In this document: positions 55,552 to 56,416 of the stretch, in pieces
Position numbering within the stretch: position 1 is the first letter of the stretch
Layout: each line of letters starts with the position of its first letter
NCBI GenBank assembly: GCA_017542145.1
Contig: JAFXXQ010000015.1
Span: 1 to 56,416 of the forward strand
Direction: 5' to 3'
DNA length: 56,416 bases
Origin: Bacteroidaceae bacterium
GTDB taxonomy: Bacteria > Bacteroidota > Bacteroidia > Bacteroidales > Bacteroidaceae
The notes under the pieces: generated by a model
What the model was told of the DNA's origin: nothing
The model's database searches: none
The model's input: the letters and a program-made list of their open reading frames with translations, nothing else
Translations under genes and position numbers: made by a program

Positions 55552-55802
55552 ATGAAGATTTGAAGATTATGGACTACGACGACATCATCCACCTCCCCCA
55601 CCCCGTCAGCAAGCGTCATCCCCAGATGTCCCTTGCCAACCGGGCTGCCCAGTTCGCCCCCTTTGCCGCCCTCACGGGCCACAGCGAGGCCATCGACGCC
55701 ACAGCCACCCGCCATCAGCAGGAGCTGGACGACCTCTACGACACAAGCGAGTACTACGACCCCGACGAATTCTACGGCACAGACGAGTTCCTCGATTCCT
55801 GA
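55548..55802 (+). CDS. Small YolD-like partner protein of the Y-family polymerase
   Basis: An 84-residue protein: [20 protein letters not shown], then [20 protein letters not shown], then an acidic tail rich in Asp, Tyr and Glu. The pattern 'Y.DII.LPH..S..HP.MS...[13 protein letters not shown]' is known to me from short genes next to Y-family polymerases, mainly in Firmicutes and sometimes called YolD-like. ATG 55548 overlaps the polymerase stop (ATGA), indicating coupled translation and a joint role in lesion bypass. The molecular function is not established. Confidence 0.8.
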   Translation: MNEDLKIMDYDDIIHLPHPVSKRHPQMSLANRAAQFAPFAALTGHSEAIDATATRHQQELDDLYDTSEYYDPDEFYGTDEFLDS

Positions 55803-55828
55803 CGCGCACGCAAACATATCCCTTTTTT

Positions 55829-55889
55829 TGTTCGGGCGGATTTGCAATCCGGCCGAGTTGAGTAGAGGGATTGCAAATCCGCCTGAACA
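55829..55889. repeat. REP-like 22-bp hairpin
   Basis: Arms 55829-55850 and 55868-55889 are reverse complements with one mismatch (core GGCGGATTTGCAATCC). A 17-base loop separates them. This resembles the extragenic palindromes dispersed in Bacteroidetes genomes and may also end transcription of the polymerase operon. Confidence 0.8.
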
Positions 55890-55897
55890 GACTGAAC

Positions 55898-55924
55898 TGA
55901 GGTCATAGAAACGAAAATGACCTC
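55898..55924 (+). repeat. Left copy of a 27-bp inverted repeat (TGAGGTCAT...ATGACCTC)
   Basis: The sequence is the exact reverse complement of 56335-56361. Each copy can also fold on itself, because TGAGGTCAT and ATGACCTC are complementary. Three further TGACCTC copies follow at 55926, 55934 and 55943. Confidence 0.85.
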
Positions 55925-55961
55925 TTGACCTCATGACCTCTATGACCTCTACAGGGTGAGA

Positions 55962-55975
55962 CGCGGCATGCCGCG
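55962..55975. repeat. Perfect palindrome CGCGGCATGCCGCG
   Basis: A 14-base self-complementary sequence within the repeat-rich tail, resembling the centre of other dispersed palindromes. Confidence 0.6.
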
Positions 55976-56193
55976 ACGCATTTCGGCTGGCTAAGGGGCT
56001 TCTTTTTCGGGTGGGGAGAAGGGGGGGGAACTTCCTCTGAAGAAAAACGTTTCATGCTTCGGAATTGTTAAATTTTGCAAAACTATCCGCGAAAAAGGCA
56101 AGTTACGATTTGTAACTCGTTTTGTCCATTTCATCGGATTTTGCCCCGATGGAGTGGAAATCGCCCAATGCGCAGGGGGAGCGGATGCTAAAT

Positions 56194-56277
56194 AACGCAG
56201 GGGACTGGCGCGGCAGCGCAGGCAATTAATTTTCCAGCGCAGGCAACTGGCTCGGCAGAGCAGGGGAATAGAATAAG
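56194..56277 (+). repeat. Four tandem 21-bp repeats (AGCGCAGGCAA type)
   Basis: Units at 56194-56214, 56215-56235, 56236-56256 and 56257-56277 share A(G/A)CGCAGG and differ in the last ten bases, which alternate between CTGGCGCGGC-like and AT-rich forms. The family is the same as at 7800-7904, in opposite orientation there. Confidence 0.8.
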
Positions 56278-56334
56278 AGAAAAGGACTGTTATTCAGAAC
56301 GATGATTTTTTTCAGCCGGATTTTCAGAGGTCAT

Positions 56335-56361
56335 GAGGTCATTTTCGTTTCTATGACCTCA
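56335..56361 (-). repeat. Right copy of the 27-bp inverted repeat
   Basis: Exact reverse complement of 55898-55924. Together they bracket about 410 bp of non-coding DNA containing the CGCGGCATGCCGCG palindrome and the 21-bp array. The stretch from 56362 to the window end is AT-rich (TATATTATATATATAATA) without a gene. Confidence 0.85.
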
Positions 56362-56416
56362 TGGGCTGGATTTTTCAGAGTAGCCTTAATTATATATTAT
56401 ATATATAATATATTAT

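Overview
The window reads as a chromosomal segment of a Bacteroidales bacterium, most likely Prevotellaceae-like (inference). The evidence is a SusC/SusD pair, a BspA-type leucine-rich repeat lipoprotein, C-terminal type IX secretion sorting domains, families typical of the order (DUF3256, DUF1599, BT_3928-like), and promoters of the Bacteroidetes type (TTG/TTTG at -33, TAnnTTTG at -7, 19-20 bp spacer). Nearly all of it is coding. No tRNA, rRNA or CRISPR array was seen.

Layout. 1-383: the 3' end of an ISL3-type transposase, then a very short promoter-to-terminator unit. 384-7588 (minus): a LOG-family nucleosidase and a six-gene run cca - nucleoside permease - rsmE - truA - EamA permease - DUF3256. 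8094-12688 (plus): M23/LysM peptidase - DUF1599 - BT_3928-like - tpiA - SPOR protein - folE, followed by a secreted sialate O-acetylesterase. 14936-17485 (minus): BspA-like lipoprotein with a long structured leader. 17.5-18.8 kb: a gene-free region holding a 300-bp symmetric iteron array and other repeats. 18809-27183 (plus): ruvB, a giant alpha-2-macroglobulin and a polysaccharide flippase. 27458-38480 (plus): SusC - SusD - lipoprotein, a large M6-family secreted protease and a small lipoprotein, perhaps a peptide or glycoprotein capture locus. 38495-41917 (plus): guaB - trmB - mrp. 41926-47863 (minus): CE15 glucuronoyl esterase - FG-GAP protein - GH-D clan glycosidase, a secreted plant-polysaccharide unit. 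48092-54015: a sodium:amino-acid symporter, then a probable cell-wall recycling locus (MurU-like uridylyltransferase, BadF-type amino-sugar kinase and an AmgK-RapZ fusion on the minus strand, diverging from an AmpG-like permease). 54076-55802 (plus): a Y-family polymerase coupled to a small partner protein. 55.8-56.4 kb: a repeat-rich tail.

The most unusual content is non-coding. It includes an 11-copy GGTAAGTGT array whose copies mirror around one centre (18049.5). The BspA gene has a leader RNA with two sets of mutually exclusive helices. One family of 21-bp tandem repeats occurs at three separate places. Several promoters share spacer sequence and not just their -7 and -33 boxes. A palindromic element has gone in frame into trmB. 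No classical defence system or prophage was found.
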